Positions 46,590 to 58,085 of a DNA stretch of 64,000 nt are shown in pieces (position 1 is the stretch's first letter; each line of letters opens with the position of its first letter). Source of the stretch: Pinus tabuliformis (Eukaryota; Streptophyta; Pinopsida; Pinales; Pinaceae); assembly GCA_031772625.1 (NCBI GenBank), contig CM062811.1, positions 644,938,820 to 645,002,819 on the forward strand. Direction: 5' to 3'. Below the pieces are notes generated by a model, which did not search any database, was not told where the DNA came from, and saw nothing but the letters and a program-made list of their open reading frames with translations. The position numbers were made by a program, and so were the translations under genes.

Positions 46590-49372
46590 TGTCACACTCT
46601 ATCACAGGGGTAAAGTTTTTATTTTTTATTTTTTTACTTACCAACTTAAAATAAACTTGCACATAACCTTGTATGGAGATTCCTCGTACCAATAACAAAT
46701 ATATATATAGTTCGACACACACATCATATGCAGCACAACTAAATCCCACTTGACATATTGTAATGGTTACATTTTTGTAATACATGCATGCATGGGTTAA
46801 TGGTCTTCCCATACCGTTTATTTAATATGTTTATATATGTTATCTTAGGTATCTGGCGATTATGGTTTTGGTTCCACGGCAAGTCTCGGGTACAGTGGAC
46901 TGTTCGCCTTCTTAATTAAAACCTTTATGGCATTTACTATGTATTGCACTGCTTGCCTCCCCGAGATGCTGATGTGGTGAAGTTCTGCCGCTTACAGCTT
47001 CCGCTTATTGTATGCCGTCCACCTGGCTCGATCAGTGGTCAGCCTTCAAACGACCATGTGCGGTGGCGTGTCTCAGGCTCCAAGTGTTATGAGGACAGGT
47101 CCTCGATCTTACCATTTCGCGCCCATAATCTTTCCCGGTTCCTCCTTGTCGATCGAACGGTTGAAAGATGGTCAGTCAGATCGAAGGTTGCAAATTACGC
47201 CACGAAGCAGGGTTTCACGGTGAAATATTTAAGTGTTGTTTCCTCTCGGCTTATTCTTGTTTTCACTTCAGAGCGACTGTGTGCAGCCGAGAACTTTGGT
47301 GGCTCTCTGCCATACCGGGGTTTCATTCTCAAACCCAGAGCACGGTGTCATGCCGCGGCTTCTCCTTTTGACACAGGTATGGACGTGCTCGTTCTTTGCT
47401 TAACTTCTGGAGTTTTTCTCATGATGCCGGATTTAACCTTTCCCGCTGTTAGATTGTTTGTCATTGTTCACAGTGATTCCAAAGGGGCTCTAAGTTTAAT
47501 TGTTTCAATGTATTCAGGAGGTGCTTCGGCGACCGGTCGGCGTTGGGAAGGAGTCTGGCTTTTCCCTTCCTCATCCGTTCCACTACGGGAAAGAGCTGGT
47601 TGCTTTTCGAAGGTCCTGCTTTCGTATTCTTTTCCCAGAGTATTATCTAAACCTCTGTTCCACTGAACAGGGTGGCCGAGGTTTTTGCTATTGTAATCAA
47701 TTTCCCCGCCATGCATCCGGGGTTCCTTTACTGCGAAGCTATATGACTCATTTTCTAGTTTGTATAGTCATTTATATCTGGTTGTTTTTCTTTTATTTAC
47801 CAACCTCAGGTGGAACTCCGCCTAGGCACGGTACGCCAGCTTGAGTTGTATGTAAATGCACTGTTCTGTTTCAGGGTTTTGCCCGACTCACGGACGTTAC
47901 TTCATAAAAAATACTGTTACAGTTTATAATGTTAATCCTTTTTTATTCAGTTACAAGTTTGTCGTGCGAGTTCTGGTATTTTGAAATGGCTATATTATGT
48001 TCTCGGTATGGATTGGCTGTTTCCACAGCTGTTACTTTGAACTCGTTTGATATACGAGTCGCCGTATGATTTCTTTTCAATGTATGTGTTATCCTGTAGT
48101 GGCTATATCTTGGTTCTTAGTTCGGCAAAGGTGCCCTGCCAGTTAAGCACACGCTTACGCCGCAGCGGTGGCACCTTAGAACCAGCATTCATTGCATATA
48201 ACTATACGCATGCATAATGTATTGACCTTTTCATTTGTTACTTGAACAGGAATATCTTTGCTTGTAGATTATGTCTATAATATGCATGTACATAATTTCA
48301 GTTTTGTCGTTTTACTTATGTAATAGCAGAGATATTGTTCTTTTCCACATCAGAGTTTGTATTTAGGCTGCCGACGAATGCTCGGCTCACTCTTGCCTTG
48401 ATAATGGTTCGATCTCGCCACTGTTTGTTGCTATTTTGAGTTGTTATAAGAACGTAGCTGTTCTGTTTTATGGTTCATTTTATTTCTTTAAACATTACTC
48501 ACTCCAGGGCACAGATTTGGGTTAAATAGTTCCTATCTGTTTTAATATTTGGTTTACTGTCTGTATTACAATTTCTCGGTTCAATATATTTTCAATGTCT
48601 ACATTCTTAAATGGAAATGTAGTTACCGACTCTGCTGAGCGCATAGAGGGTTTTCTTTTCTAGGGAATAAACAGTTTATTTCACTCTAATTTATTTGGTT
48701 CACCACAGAAAGACAAAGTCATTTCTCAGTTAATAGTCTGACCACAGATAGATAAGGTCATTGCGCAGTTAATAGGCTTACCACAGAAAGACAAAATCAT
48801 TGCGCAGTTACTAGGCTTACCACAGAAAGATAAATTCATTTCTTAGTTTATAAGTTTAATAAGCCATACCTGCTTAGCCGCAAACCTGTATGTAATGCTT
48901 GTCTACCACCCGTCCGTAGGCAGATCCTCCTCGATCTTCCACCCCCAAGCACATCTGCAGATCTTGTCTGCAATCTCACTGGCTATGCCAGTTCTCGCTA
49001 TCTGATCCTAACCAGACATAGCGGATTCAGGAATTCTCTTCCTCATAAACATGCCATCTGGTCCCAACCAGACATAGCACTTTTCTTTCTTCCTTCTGCC
49101 ATCTGATCCTAACCAGACTTGGCATTTTCCCCTTTTTCCTCTTGGGGACTCAACTGCCTCCTCAAGGCAGTTAGGGTTTCTTTTTATTTAACCACCTTCA
49201 CAGTGGTTAGCCACAGTTAATCATATACTCACATTGAATAATGATAACACAATTAATTATCATAATGGTTAACAATACTTAACAATAGAGTTTATATATT
49301 TCATCAAATAGAGTTTATCTCACAGTAAAATTTACTAATTTACCAACATTACTCCTCACGAAGGGCATCACA
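46590..49372 (-). repeat. 3' LTR of the Ty3/gypsy element
   Basis: About 2,783 bp. It holds a four-unit repeat of about 40 bases (ACCACAGAAAGACAAA..CATT..CAGTTA, 48703-48860) and three units with CCATCTG(A/G)TCC(T/C)AACCAGAC (48990-49135). The 240-codon plus-strand frame at 46944-47666 is antisense to the element and without a recognised domain. Confidence 0.95.
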
Positions 49373-49385
49373 TCTCCCCCTCCTG
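49373..49385 (-). promoter_or_regulatory. Polypurine tract of the Ty3/gypsy element
   Basis: CAGGAGGGGGAGA directly precedes the TG of the 3' LTR on the minus strand. It primes plus-strand DNA synthesis. Confidence 0.85.
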
Positions 49386-49595
49386 AAGTTCTATATCGTC
49401 CCAATGTTGTTGTTCAGCCAAAAATAGTCTGGGATAAGTTTCCCTCATACTCTGTTCATCCTCACAGGTGGCCTGGTCAGGCCCAAAGTGCTGCCATTGC
49501 ACTTTAACTTGGTGGATGATCCTTTTCCGCAGCTCGACTCTTCTCCGATCTAATATGTTCATTGGCTCGACCATGAACTCTCCTTCCAGTTCCAC

Positions 49596-49673
49596 CTGAA
49601 ACACACAGTATTCAGTCAGCTGCTTACTAGCATTCTATTTTAGTTTTACGTTTATTAACAACCCTTTTCTTAC
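49596..49673 (-). other. Candidate spliceosomal intron in Ty3/gypsy pol
   Basis: On the minus strand, ...GATATTCAG is followed by GTAAGAAAAGG, and 78 bases later TGTGTGTTTCAG is followed by GTGGAACTGG. A CTGAC branch-like motif lies about 25 bases before the acceptor. Skipping the 78 bases joins two pol segments in phase and matches the usual spacing between the HVSVLKKY motif and the VEP..ILDRR motif. Unspliced, the frame ends within 16 codons. Confidence 0.6.
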
Positions 49674-52600
49674 CTGAATATCCTGCCAACTTATTATGTG
49701 CCTAGGGTCATAGACATATTTCTTTAAAACTGATACATGGAAAACATTAGGAAGTCGAATATGGCTGGGTAGGGCTAGCTGATAAGCAACTGGCCCCACT
49801 CGCGCCAAAATTTGGAAGGGCCCACAGAAACGAGGTGCCAGTTTGGTGCAAGCATTCCATTGAAGAGTACTTTTCCTAGCTCGGATTCTGACGTACACAT
49901 GTTCACCAACCTGATATTCTTTAAATGTCCTCTTCCGATCTGCAAAGTTTTTCTGTCTATCTTGAGCTATCTTTAAATTAGCCCGGACCTTTTTGACCAT
50001 GACCTCCATCTCCTCCAACATCTCGGGACCAACAAGAGTTTGTCCTCCGATCCACCCCAACTGGATGGTGTACGGCATTTCCGGCCGTAAAGCACTTCGA
50101 ATGGACTCATCTTCAAAGATGCATGGTAACCATTGTTATAAGCAAATTCCACCAGATGCAAATACTCCTCCCATCGAGTAGGTTGTTGCATCACGTACGA
50201 CCTCAACATGTCTTCCACCACCTGATTCACCCGCTCAGTCTGCCCGTCGGTTTGCGGATGATAAGCGGTGCTGAAGTTCAATTGAGTTCCCAGCCCTTCA
50301 AACAAGGTCCTCCAAAAGACTGATGTGAATTCCACATCACGATCGGATATTATTGTTTTTGGCAGCCCATGGAGTTTGAATATATTCTGCATAAAAATAT
50401 TTGCGACTTGAGCCGCACAGTAGGTGGATTGAACCGGTATGAAGTGAGCTGACTTACTGAGTTTGTCTACTACAACCATTATAGAATCATTGTTCTTTTT
50501 AGATTTTGGCAATCCCTTAATAAATTCCATGGTAATGGTCTCCCATTTCCATTCTGGTATATGTAATGGCTGCAGTAAACCCGCAGGGTGCTGATGTTCA
50601 GCCTTAACTTGCTGGCACTCTAAACAACGCGCCAGATATTCCATCGCATCCCTCTTCATGCCTGGCCAGTGGTACTCTTTCTGAAGCGAGGTGATCAATT
50701 TTTGATAGCCCAGATGTCCCGCATAAGGACTTCTATGATATTCATCCAGAATATTTTCTTTAATACTGATTTGATTGGGTACATAAACCTTCTTTTTGTA
50801 GCACAAAATTCCGGCTGCATTCAAAGTGTACCCTTGTTGCATTATGTGGGTATTTAAATCCTGCACCAGTTGTTTCTTTTGTAGATAAATCTGATCTTGA
50901 GCAGCAGCCTCTTCAATTTCCTTATCAAGGGTGAACTGTCCCTTACTAATACCGATTTCATAAAGGCAGTGCACTTTTCGACTCAATGCATCAGCTACCC
51001 GGTTTTCTTTTCCTTTCAAATGTTTAATTTCAAAATCAAAACCTCCCAAAAAGTCCACCCATCTTGCTTGTCTCGCGTTCAAGGTTGGTTGACTAAAATA
51101 GCTAGTCAAACTATGGTGATCAGTCATCAGCAAGAACTTCCTTCCCACTAAATAATGGCGCCACATCTTCAGCGCATGAACCACCGCGGTTAATTCCAGA
51201 TCATAAGCAGAATACTTCTGCTCGTGCTCTTTTAACTTCCGGGATTCATATGCGATCACCTTTCCTTCCTGCATTAACACCCCACCTACGCCCTCCTTAC
51301 TTGCGTCTGTGCAAACTACATATTCTTTCTCTGGGTCTGCAACACTCAGCACAGGTGCGGTGGTGAGCAGGTATTTGAGCTGCTCAAAGCTCCGCTGACA
51401 TTCTGCTGTCCACTTAAACACTTTCCCCTTCTTTTGCAAAGAAGTGATGGGGTATGCAATCCGGGAGAAACCTTCTACGAACCGTCGGTAGTAACCAGCC
51501 AACCCCATAAAGGATCGAACATCTGCTACATCTTTGGGTGTTGGCCATTCCATTATGGTTTTGATCTTTTCAGGATCCACAGCTATACCTTCTTTGGTGA
51601 TGATGTGTCCCAAATACTGGATCTGTTATTTATAAAAATCACATTTGCTAAATTTTCCATATAACTGATGCTCCCGTAGCGTCTATAACACTATTCTAAG
51701 ATGCTCCTCATGCTCCTTCATATTTCGGGAGTATATAAGTATGTCATCAATAAAGACTAACACGAATTTGTCTAAGTATTGGTGAAATACACTGTTCATC
51801 AAGCACATGAATGTCGCAGGTGCATTAGTCAACCCAAAAGGCAATACCACAAACTCGTAATGTCCATAACGAGTACGAAATGCGGTTTTGGCTATGTCCT
51901 CATCCTTAATTCTGATTTGATGATAGCCCGACCTCAGGTCGATCTTTGAAAAGATTGTCGCCCCCTTCACCTGATCGAACAGCTCATCAATGCGAGGTAG
52001 TGGATATTTGTTTTTAACTGTCAATTTGTTCAGCTATCTATAATCTATGCACATCCGTAGAGTTCCGTCCTTTTTCCTAACAAAAAACACGGGAGCCCCC
52101 CAAGGGGATACACTGGGGCGGATGTACTTCTTATCCAACAACTCTTGCAATTGCATCTTTAACTCGGTTAATTCCGGCACACTCATCCGGTAGGGTGCAC
52201 GGGATACCGGGGCTGCACCGGGTACCAATTCAATGGTGAAGTCCAAATCCCGCTTGGGCGGCAGCCCTGGGATTTCCTTTGGGAATACATCAGCAAAATC
52301 TTGCACCATTGGTATATTTTCCACAGTCGTAATTTTATCCCCAGACCCAGCGTACCCCACCTGTATTGCATATATTTGGCATTTCTTCCGCACACTTCTA
52401 ACTAGCTGTGAGGCCGTAATTGGCCGGATCTGCACCGGTTTTTGGATGCCTTGAATCTCTTTTTCCACTCCCTGTTCATCTCGGTAAGAAATTGTTTTTG
52501 TCTTACAGTTAATTACAGACCATCGCTTTTCCAACCAGTCCATTCCTATCAGCACATCATAAGATCCAAGAGGGAGTACATTCAGTTCTGTTGTTATTGT

Positions 52601-52849
52601 CTGACCAGCTAACCTTAGTGGACAGCTGCTGACCTTAGTCAGTACTCGTCTTTTGGCCCCCGTGGCCAGCTGTACTAACCAGGGATTTTTAAACTTAATA
52701 GTTTGCAAACTGCAGCTTTCCACAACTTTGGGACTTACATAGCTTAAAGTAGCTCCTGGATCTACTAAAACAGAAACAGTTCGATCAAAGATCTTACCTT
52801 CAAACTCGATCATGGTTGGCTGGTAGTCAGCTTGTCGATCCTCAAGTGT

Positions 52850-54106
52850 TGCATTTATTCTGGGTATGGATTTGGCCACGTCTCCCACTGTAGAAGCTTC
52901 ATAGATCTGGGACAACTGATCGCTTTCCTTCCGATGAGGACAATTTCTAATATAATGGGGTCCACCACAACCCCAGCATTGAACTGGTGGCCTTGTTGCA
53001 CCTTCATTATCCATTCTAACCTGCTGTTCGCTATATTTTGATTCAGCAGGTGGCTTAAATTTGCTTTGACTTCTCGATGGGTTTTTAGTGCTGGCCCCTT
53101 TCGAGAATCCTTTATGGAAGCTGCTGCGAGTTCCCTTATTTCCCACAGCCATTCTGCTGCTCTTCTTGTCAGCCCAGCGCTTCCCAAAACCTTCTCCTTT
53201 TTGTTTACTCTTATGGTAACAGAGTCTAGCCTTCCGAATTGCTTCATCCATCATCTTCGGATTGTCAAACTCGATCCTTTCTCGCATTGTCAGGGGTAGA
53301 TTGCTAACAAACCGCTGCACCTTAGCCTTCTCCTCTTGAATATACGGTACATAACGGAGCAGTGATGTAAATTTGGTTATGAATTCATCTATGGTCTGCT
53401 GTCCAAGACACAGATCATGGAATTCTCGTGCTTTTTCATCATAAAAGCGTTCTGTCAGGTATTTTTCCTTAAAATATCTTTGAAAAACCTCCCAAGTCAC
53501 ATCCTGCTCACTCACTCCCCACACCATCTTGACCTCTTCCCACCATAATGTGGCCTTGGCCTGCAGCTGGAATATAGCTAGCCGGGCCTTAAGATGGTGA
53601 TCATACTCGTACACTTGGAAATACTTATTCATATTAATTAGCCATGCTTCCGCGGCTTCTTCTAATTCCCCATCGAATTGAGGTGGCTTAATCTTCCGAA
53701 ACTCACCTTGTAACTCTATTCGCGGTCTTTTTGGAGTTTGATATTCAGAGGCGTTAACAGACTTCTCGCCTCGCGTTTCTGCCCTGTCCTCCGCTTCCTC
53801 CTATTCCGTATGATAGCTCTGTTCATCTGTTACTCATGTCTGTTCAGGTCTAGGAGGGGACTGTTGATGATGCTGTTTGTCGGATAAGCTTTTCAGAATC
53901 CTCTCCTGTTCCATGTTTAATCTCGCATTGTCCTCTCGCAAACGGACCATTTCGTCCTTCAGCTCCTGAACTGTCCTCAATATAGCCGAATCAGTATTGC
54001 GGCCTTCTGCTCCCAGTTGTACCCATAGCTCAGGATTCCTTTGAGGATGAGCTACATTATCAGGTTGTTCCAAGTTCCTATGAGGAGCGCTACTTGTTCT
54101 TCTCAT
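52850..54106 (-). pseudogene. Ty3/gypsy gag
   Basis: ATG 54106 lies 137 bases inside the primer site. After an N-terminal part with a coiled coil (LKDEMVRLREDNARLNMEQE), a TGA (53834-53836) and TAG (53801-53803) interrupt the same frame. The capsid domain follows from about 53690, with [40 protein letters not shown] and [13 protein letters not shown]. The zinc knuckle [13 protein letters not shown] is near 52980-52940. Gag is in the same frame as pol, so a single polyprotein was made. Confidence 0.9.
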
Positions 54107-54242
54107 TCTGTTGTTACCTGTACAAGATTGACTAGTTCAACAACTGTGATTATATAATTCAGTATACTCTTAATATGGTTTTCATTGTACTATTTAAGCA
54201 TTACTCCCTTATTAAAGTTTACCCAAGGCCACAGAGTTGTAA

Positions 54243-54259
54243 CCTGGGCTCTGATACCA
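54243..54259 (-). promoter_or_regulatory. Primer binding site of the Ty3/gypsy element
   Basis: TGGTATCAGAGCCCAGG on the minus strand is complementary to initiator tRNA-Met. It sits three bases inside the 5' LTR end. Confidence 0.93.
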
Positions 54260-54262
54260 ATT

Positions 54263-57044
54263 TGTCACACTCTATCACAGGGGTAAAGTTTCTTTTTATT
54301 TTTTTACTTACCAACTTATAATAAACTTGCACATAACCTTGTATGGAGATTCCTCGTACCAATAACAAATATATATATAGTTCGACACGCACATCATATG
54401 CAGCACAACTAAATCCCACTTGACATATTGTAATGGTTACATTTTTGTAATACATGCATGCATGGGTTAATGGTCTTCCCATACCCGTTTATTTAATATG
54501 TTTATATATGTTATCTTTAGTATGTGGCGATTATGGTTTTGGTTCCACGACAAGTCTCGGGTACAGTGGACTGTTCGCCTTCTTAATTAAAACCTTTATG
54601 GCATTTACTATGTATCGCACTGGCTTGCCTCCCCGAGATGCTGATGTGGTGAAGTTCTGCCGCTTACGGCTTCCGCTTATTGTATGTCGTCCACCTGGCT
54701 CGATCAGTGGTCAGCCTTCAAACGACCATGTGCGGTGGCGTGTCTCAGGCTCCAAGTGTTATGAGGACAGGTCCTCGATCTTACCATTTCGCGCCCATAA
54801 TCTTTCCCGGTTCCTCCTTGTCGATCGAACGGTTGAAAGATGGTCAGTCAGATCGAAGGCTGCAAATTACACCACGAAGCAGGGTTTCACGGTGAAATAT
54901 TTAAGTGTTGTTTCCTCTCGGCTTATTCTTGTTTTCACTTCAGAGCGACTGTGTGCAGCCGAGGACTTTGGTGGCTCTCTGCCATACCGGGGTTTCATTC
55001 TCAAACCCAGAGCACGGTGTCATGCCGCGGCTTCTCCTTTTGACACAGGTATGGACATGCTCGTTCTTTGCTTAACTTCTGGAGTTTTTCTCATGATGCC
55101 GGATTTAACCTTTCCCGCTATTAGATTGTTTGTCATTGTTCATAGTGATTCCAAAGGGGCTCTAAGTTTAATTGTTTCAATGTATTCAGGAGGTGCTTCG
55201 GCGACCGGTCGGCGTTGGGAAGGAGTCTGGCTTTTCCCTTCCTCATCCGTTCCACTACGGGTAAGAGCTGGTTGCTTTCTGAAGGTCTTGCTTTCGTATT
55301 CTTTTCTCAGAGTATTATCTGAACCTCTGTTCCACTGAACAGGGTGGCCGAGGTTTTTGCTATTGTAATCAATTTCCCCGCCATGCATTCGGGGTTCCTT
55401 TACTGCGAAGCTATATGCCTCATTTTCTAGTTTGTATAGTCATTTATATCTATTTGTTTTTCTTTTATTTACCAACCTCAGGCGGAACTCCGCCTAGGCA
55501 CGGTACGCCGGCTTGAGTTGTATGTAAATGTACTGTTCTGTTTCAGGGTTTTGCCCGACTCACGGATGTTACTTCATAACAAATATTGTTACAGTTTATA
55601 ATGTTAATCCTTTGTTATTCAGTTACAAGTTTATCGTGCGAGTTCTGGTATTTTGAAATGGCTATATTATGTTCTCGGTATGGATTGGATGTTTCCACAG
55701 GCGTTACTTTGAACTCATTTGATATACGAGTCACCGTATGATTTCTTTTCAATGTATGTGTTATCCTGTAGTGGCTATATCTTGGTTCTTAGTTCGGCAA
55801 AGGTGCCCTGCCAGTTAAGCACACGCTTACGTCGCAGCGGTGGCACCTTAGAACCATCATTCATTGCATATAACTATACGCATGCATAATGTATTGACCT
55901 TTTCATTTGTTACTTGAACAGGAATATCTTCGCCTGTAGATTATGTCTATAATATGCATGTACATAATTTCAGTTTTGTCGTCTTACTTATGTAATAGCA
56001 GAGATATTGTTCTTTTCCACATCAGAGTTTGTATTTAGGCTGCCGACGAATGCTCGGCTCACTCTTGCCTTGATAATGGTTCGATCTCGCCACTGTTTGT
56101 TGCTATTTTGAGTTTTTATAAGAACGTAGCTGTTCTGTTTTATGGTTCATTTTATTTCTTTAAACATTACTCGCTCCAGGGCACAGATTTGGGTTAAATA
56201 GTTCCTATCTGTTTTAATATTTGGTTTACTGTCTGTATTACAAGTTCTCGGTTCAATATATTTTCAATGTCTACATTCTTAAATGGAAATGTAGTTACCG
56301 ACTCTGCCGAGCGCATAGAGGGTTTTCTTTTATAGGGAATAAACAATTTATTTCCCTCTAATTTATTTGGTTCACCACAGAAAGACAAATTCATTTCTCA
56401 GTTAATAGTTTGACCACAGATAGATAAGGTCATTTTGCATTTAATAGGCTTACCACAGAAAGACAAAATCATTGCGCAGTTACTAGGCTTACCACAGAAA
56501 GATAAAGTCATTTCTTAGTTTATAAGTTTAATAAGCCATACCTGCTTAGCCGCAAACCTGTATGTAATGCTTGTCTACCACCCGTCCGTAGGAAGATCCT
56601 CCTCGATCTTCCACCCCCAAGCACATCTGCAGATCTCGTCTGCAATCTCACTGGCTATGCCAGTTCTCGCTATCTGATCCTAACCAGACATAGCGGATTC
56701 AGGAATTCTCTTCCTCATAAACATGCCATCTGGTCCCAACCAGACATAGCACTTTTCTTTCTTCCTTCTGCCATCTGATCCTAACCAGACTTGGCATTTT
56801 CCCCTTTTTCCTCTTGGGGACTCAACTGCCTCCTCAAGGCAGTTAGGGTTTCTTTTTATTTAACAACCTTCACAGTGGTTAGCCACAGTTAATCATATAC
56901 TCACATTGAATAATGATAACACAATTAATTATCATAATGGTTAACAATACTTAACAATAGAGTTTATATATTTCATCAAATAGAGTTTATCTCACAGTAA
57001 AATTTACTAATTTACCAACATTACTCCTCACGAAGGGCATCACA
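54263..57044 (-). repeat. 5' LTR of the Ty3/gypsy element
   Basis: About 2,782 bp, nearly identical to the 3' LTR. It contains the same internal repeats. A 294-codon antisense frame (54454-55338) covers the region of the 240-codon frame of the other LTR; a one-base difference near the start accounts for the length difference. Confidence 0.95.
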
Positions 57045-57049
57045 TTAGA
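57045..57049. repeat. Target site duplication TTAGA, right
   Basis: Identical to 46585-46589. Confidence 0.9.
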
Positions 57050-57122
57050 TTGCAAGTGTTTCATCTACCCAATTAAGTGCTTGGAAAAACAATAAAGGAG
57101 ATCTATTGTCAGGTTTTGGCAG

Positions 57123-57785
57123 TTGAGTGCGACAGGCTCCAACTTCTCATTTCTGTTGAAGTTGGAAATTTTTCCTGTGGACAATTTTAGAGTGTATGAT
57201 GCACATACAATGTCTTTTATTTTGAGGCATTCAGAAGCTAAGGTGGTCTTTGTGGATTACCAATTCTTGGAAGTTACAAAAGCAGTAGTAAGGATTTTTT
57301 CACAGGTGAAAAAGGAATTACCATTAATGATTGTGATTCATGAATTGGACAAGTATAGAGTATCTTTGAATGATGATCATGAATATGTTCTGGAGTATGA
57401 AAAGCTTTTGGCAAGTGGAGATCCTAATTTTGAGACTTGTTGGCCTAAACATAAATGGGATGCTATTACCACTTGAAATGTGCCCTTCAGACCACTCTGA
57501 GAAGTGAGTGCAACAGACACACAAAAAATGACATTTTAATTCATTAAGTTGCATTATGAAGAAGATGAGTAAAACAAGGAAAGCTTCATAAATATGAAAC
57601 TCACTCCTTACTCAATATGAACAGAGTGTAAATGTGTACAGAGATGCCTTTATCAAGAATCCCAACACAATGGAAAGTGTTCTTAATGACGGTACTACAA
57701 TTGGTGAAATCATGATCAAGGGCAGCATTGTCATGAAGGGATACTTCAAAAATGCTGAAGCTACAGCCAAAGCATTTGAAAAAAT
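57123..57785 (+). pseudogene. Acyl-activating enzyme (AMP-binding, plant AAE type) pseudogene
   Basis: The frame 57160-57476 contains DAHTMSFILRHSEAKVVFVD followed by LEYEKLLASGDPNF, a pattern of the plant acyl-activating enzyme/AMP-binding family. A second exon-like piece at about 57650-57785 reads NTMESVLNDGTTIGE(I) and IVMKGYFKNAEATAKAFEK. This matches the later part of the same family near the GEI...G..VMKGY motif. The catalytic core between the two (the SGTTSRPKG-type loop) is missing, as are both ends, so it is a partial copy. Intact enzymes have about 550 residues and ligate CoA to carboxylic acids. Confidence 0.7.
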
Positions 57786-58085
57786 GGGATGCTATTACCA
57801 CTAGAAATGTGCCCTTATGACCAGTCTGAGAAGTGAGTGTAACAGACACACAAAAAATGACATTTTAATTCATCAAGTTGCATTATGAAGAAGATGAGTA
57901 AAATAGGGAAAGATTCATAAATATGAAACTTAGTCCTTATTCAATATGAACATTGTATAAATGTGTACAGAGGTGCCTTTATCGAGAATCCCAACACAAT
58001 GGAAGGTGTTCTTCATAACGGTACTACAATTGGTGAATTCATGATCAAGGGAAACATAGTCATGAACAGATACTTTGTTGCATCG
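57454..58085 (+). repeat. Tandem duplication of ~329 bp within the AAE pseudogene
   Basis: AATGGGATGCTATTACCACT begins a copy at 57454 and again at 57783. Both copies run through a GACATTTTAATTCAT stretch to the NPNTME exon piece (57660 and 57985). The second copy loses similarity near 58075. Confidence 0.85.

Larger units (their letters stand above)
49368..52850 (-). pseudogene. Ty3/gypsy pol: protease, RT, RNase H, integrase, chromodomain-like tail
   Basis: Read on the minus strand. The protease has VDPGAT (52769-52752). RT has [29 protein letters not shown] and FIDDILIY (near 51755). RNase H has VCTDASKEGVGGVL and the DFEIKHLKGKEN end. Integrase has the zinc motif GHLGYQKL...CLECQ, then ITMEFIKGLP, ISDRDVEFTS and TDGQTERVNQ. 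The tail has VQWQHFGPDQAT. The first catalytic Asp of integrase is Glu here. In-frame stops are at 52034-52036 (TAG), 51683-51685 (TAG) and 51626-51628 (TAA), and a frameshift lies near 50030-50085. The C-terminus is split by a candidate 78-nt intron (49596-49673). The final codons lie in the purine tract and the stop lies inside the LTR. Confidence 0.92.
46590..57044 (-). mobile_element. Complete Ty3/gypsy LTR retrotransposon, 10.45 kb
   Basis: Two LTRs (46590-49372 and 54263-57044, about 2.78 kb each) start TGTCACACTC and end GGGCATCACA on the plus strand. They are flanked by the 5-bp duplication TTAGA. On the minus strand the primer site TGGTATCAGAGCCCAGG (54243-54259) follows the 5' LTR after three bases, and the purine tract CAGGAGGGGGAGA (49373-49385) precedes the 3' LTR. 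The interior encodes gag, protease, RT, RNase H, integrase and a chromodomain-like tail, so it is a chromovirus. The long LTRs suggest a Tekay/Del-like lineage, which is an inference. Five in-frame stops and one frameshift make it non-autonomous now. The LTR copies differ by only a few bases per hundred. Confidence 0.95.

Noticed and set aside
46944-47666. 240-codon frame as a host gene left of the Ty3 element
   Set aside because: It is inside the 3' LTR and is the counterpart of the frame in the 5' LTR.
54454-55338. 294-codon frame as a real gene
   Set aside because: It lies in an LTR, antisense to the element, and has no recognised domain. It is listed only as a low-interest observation.
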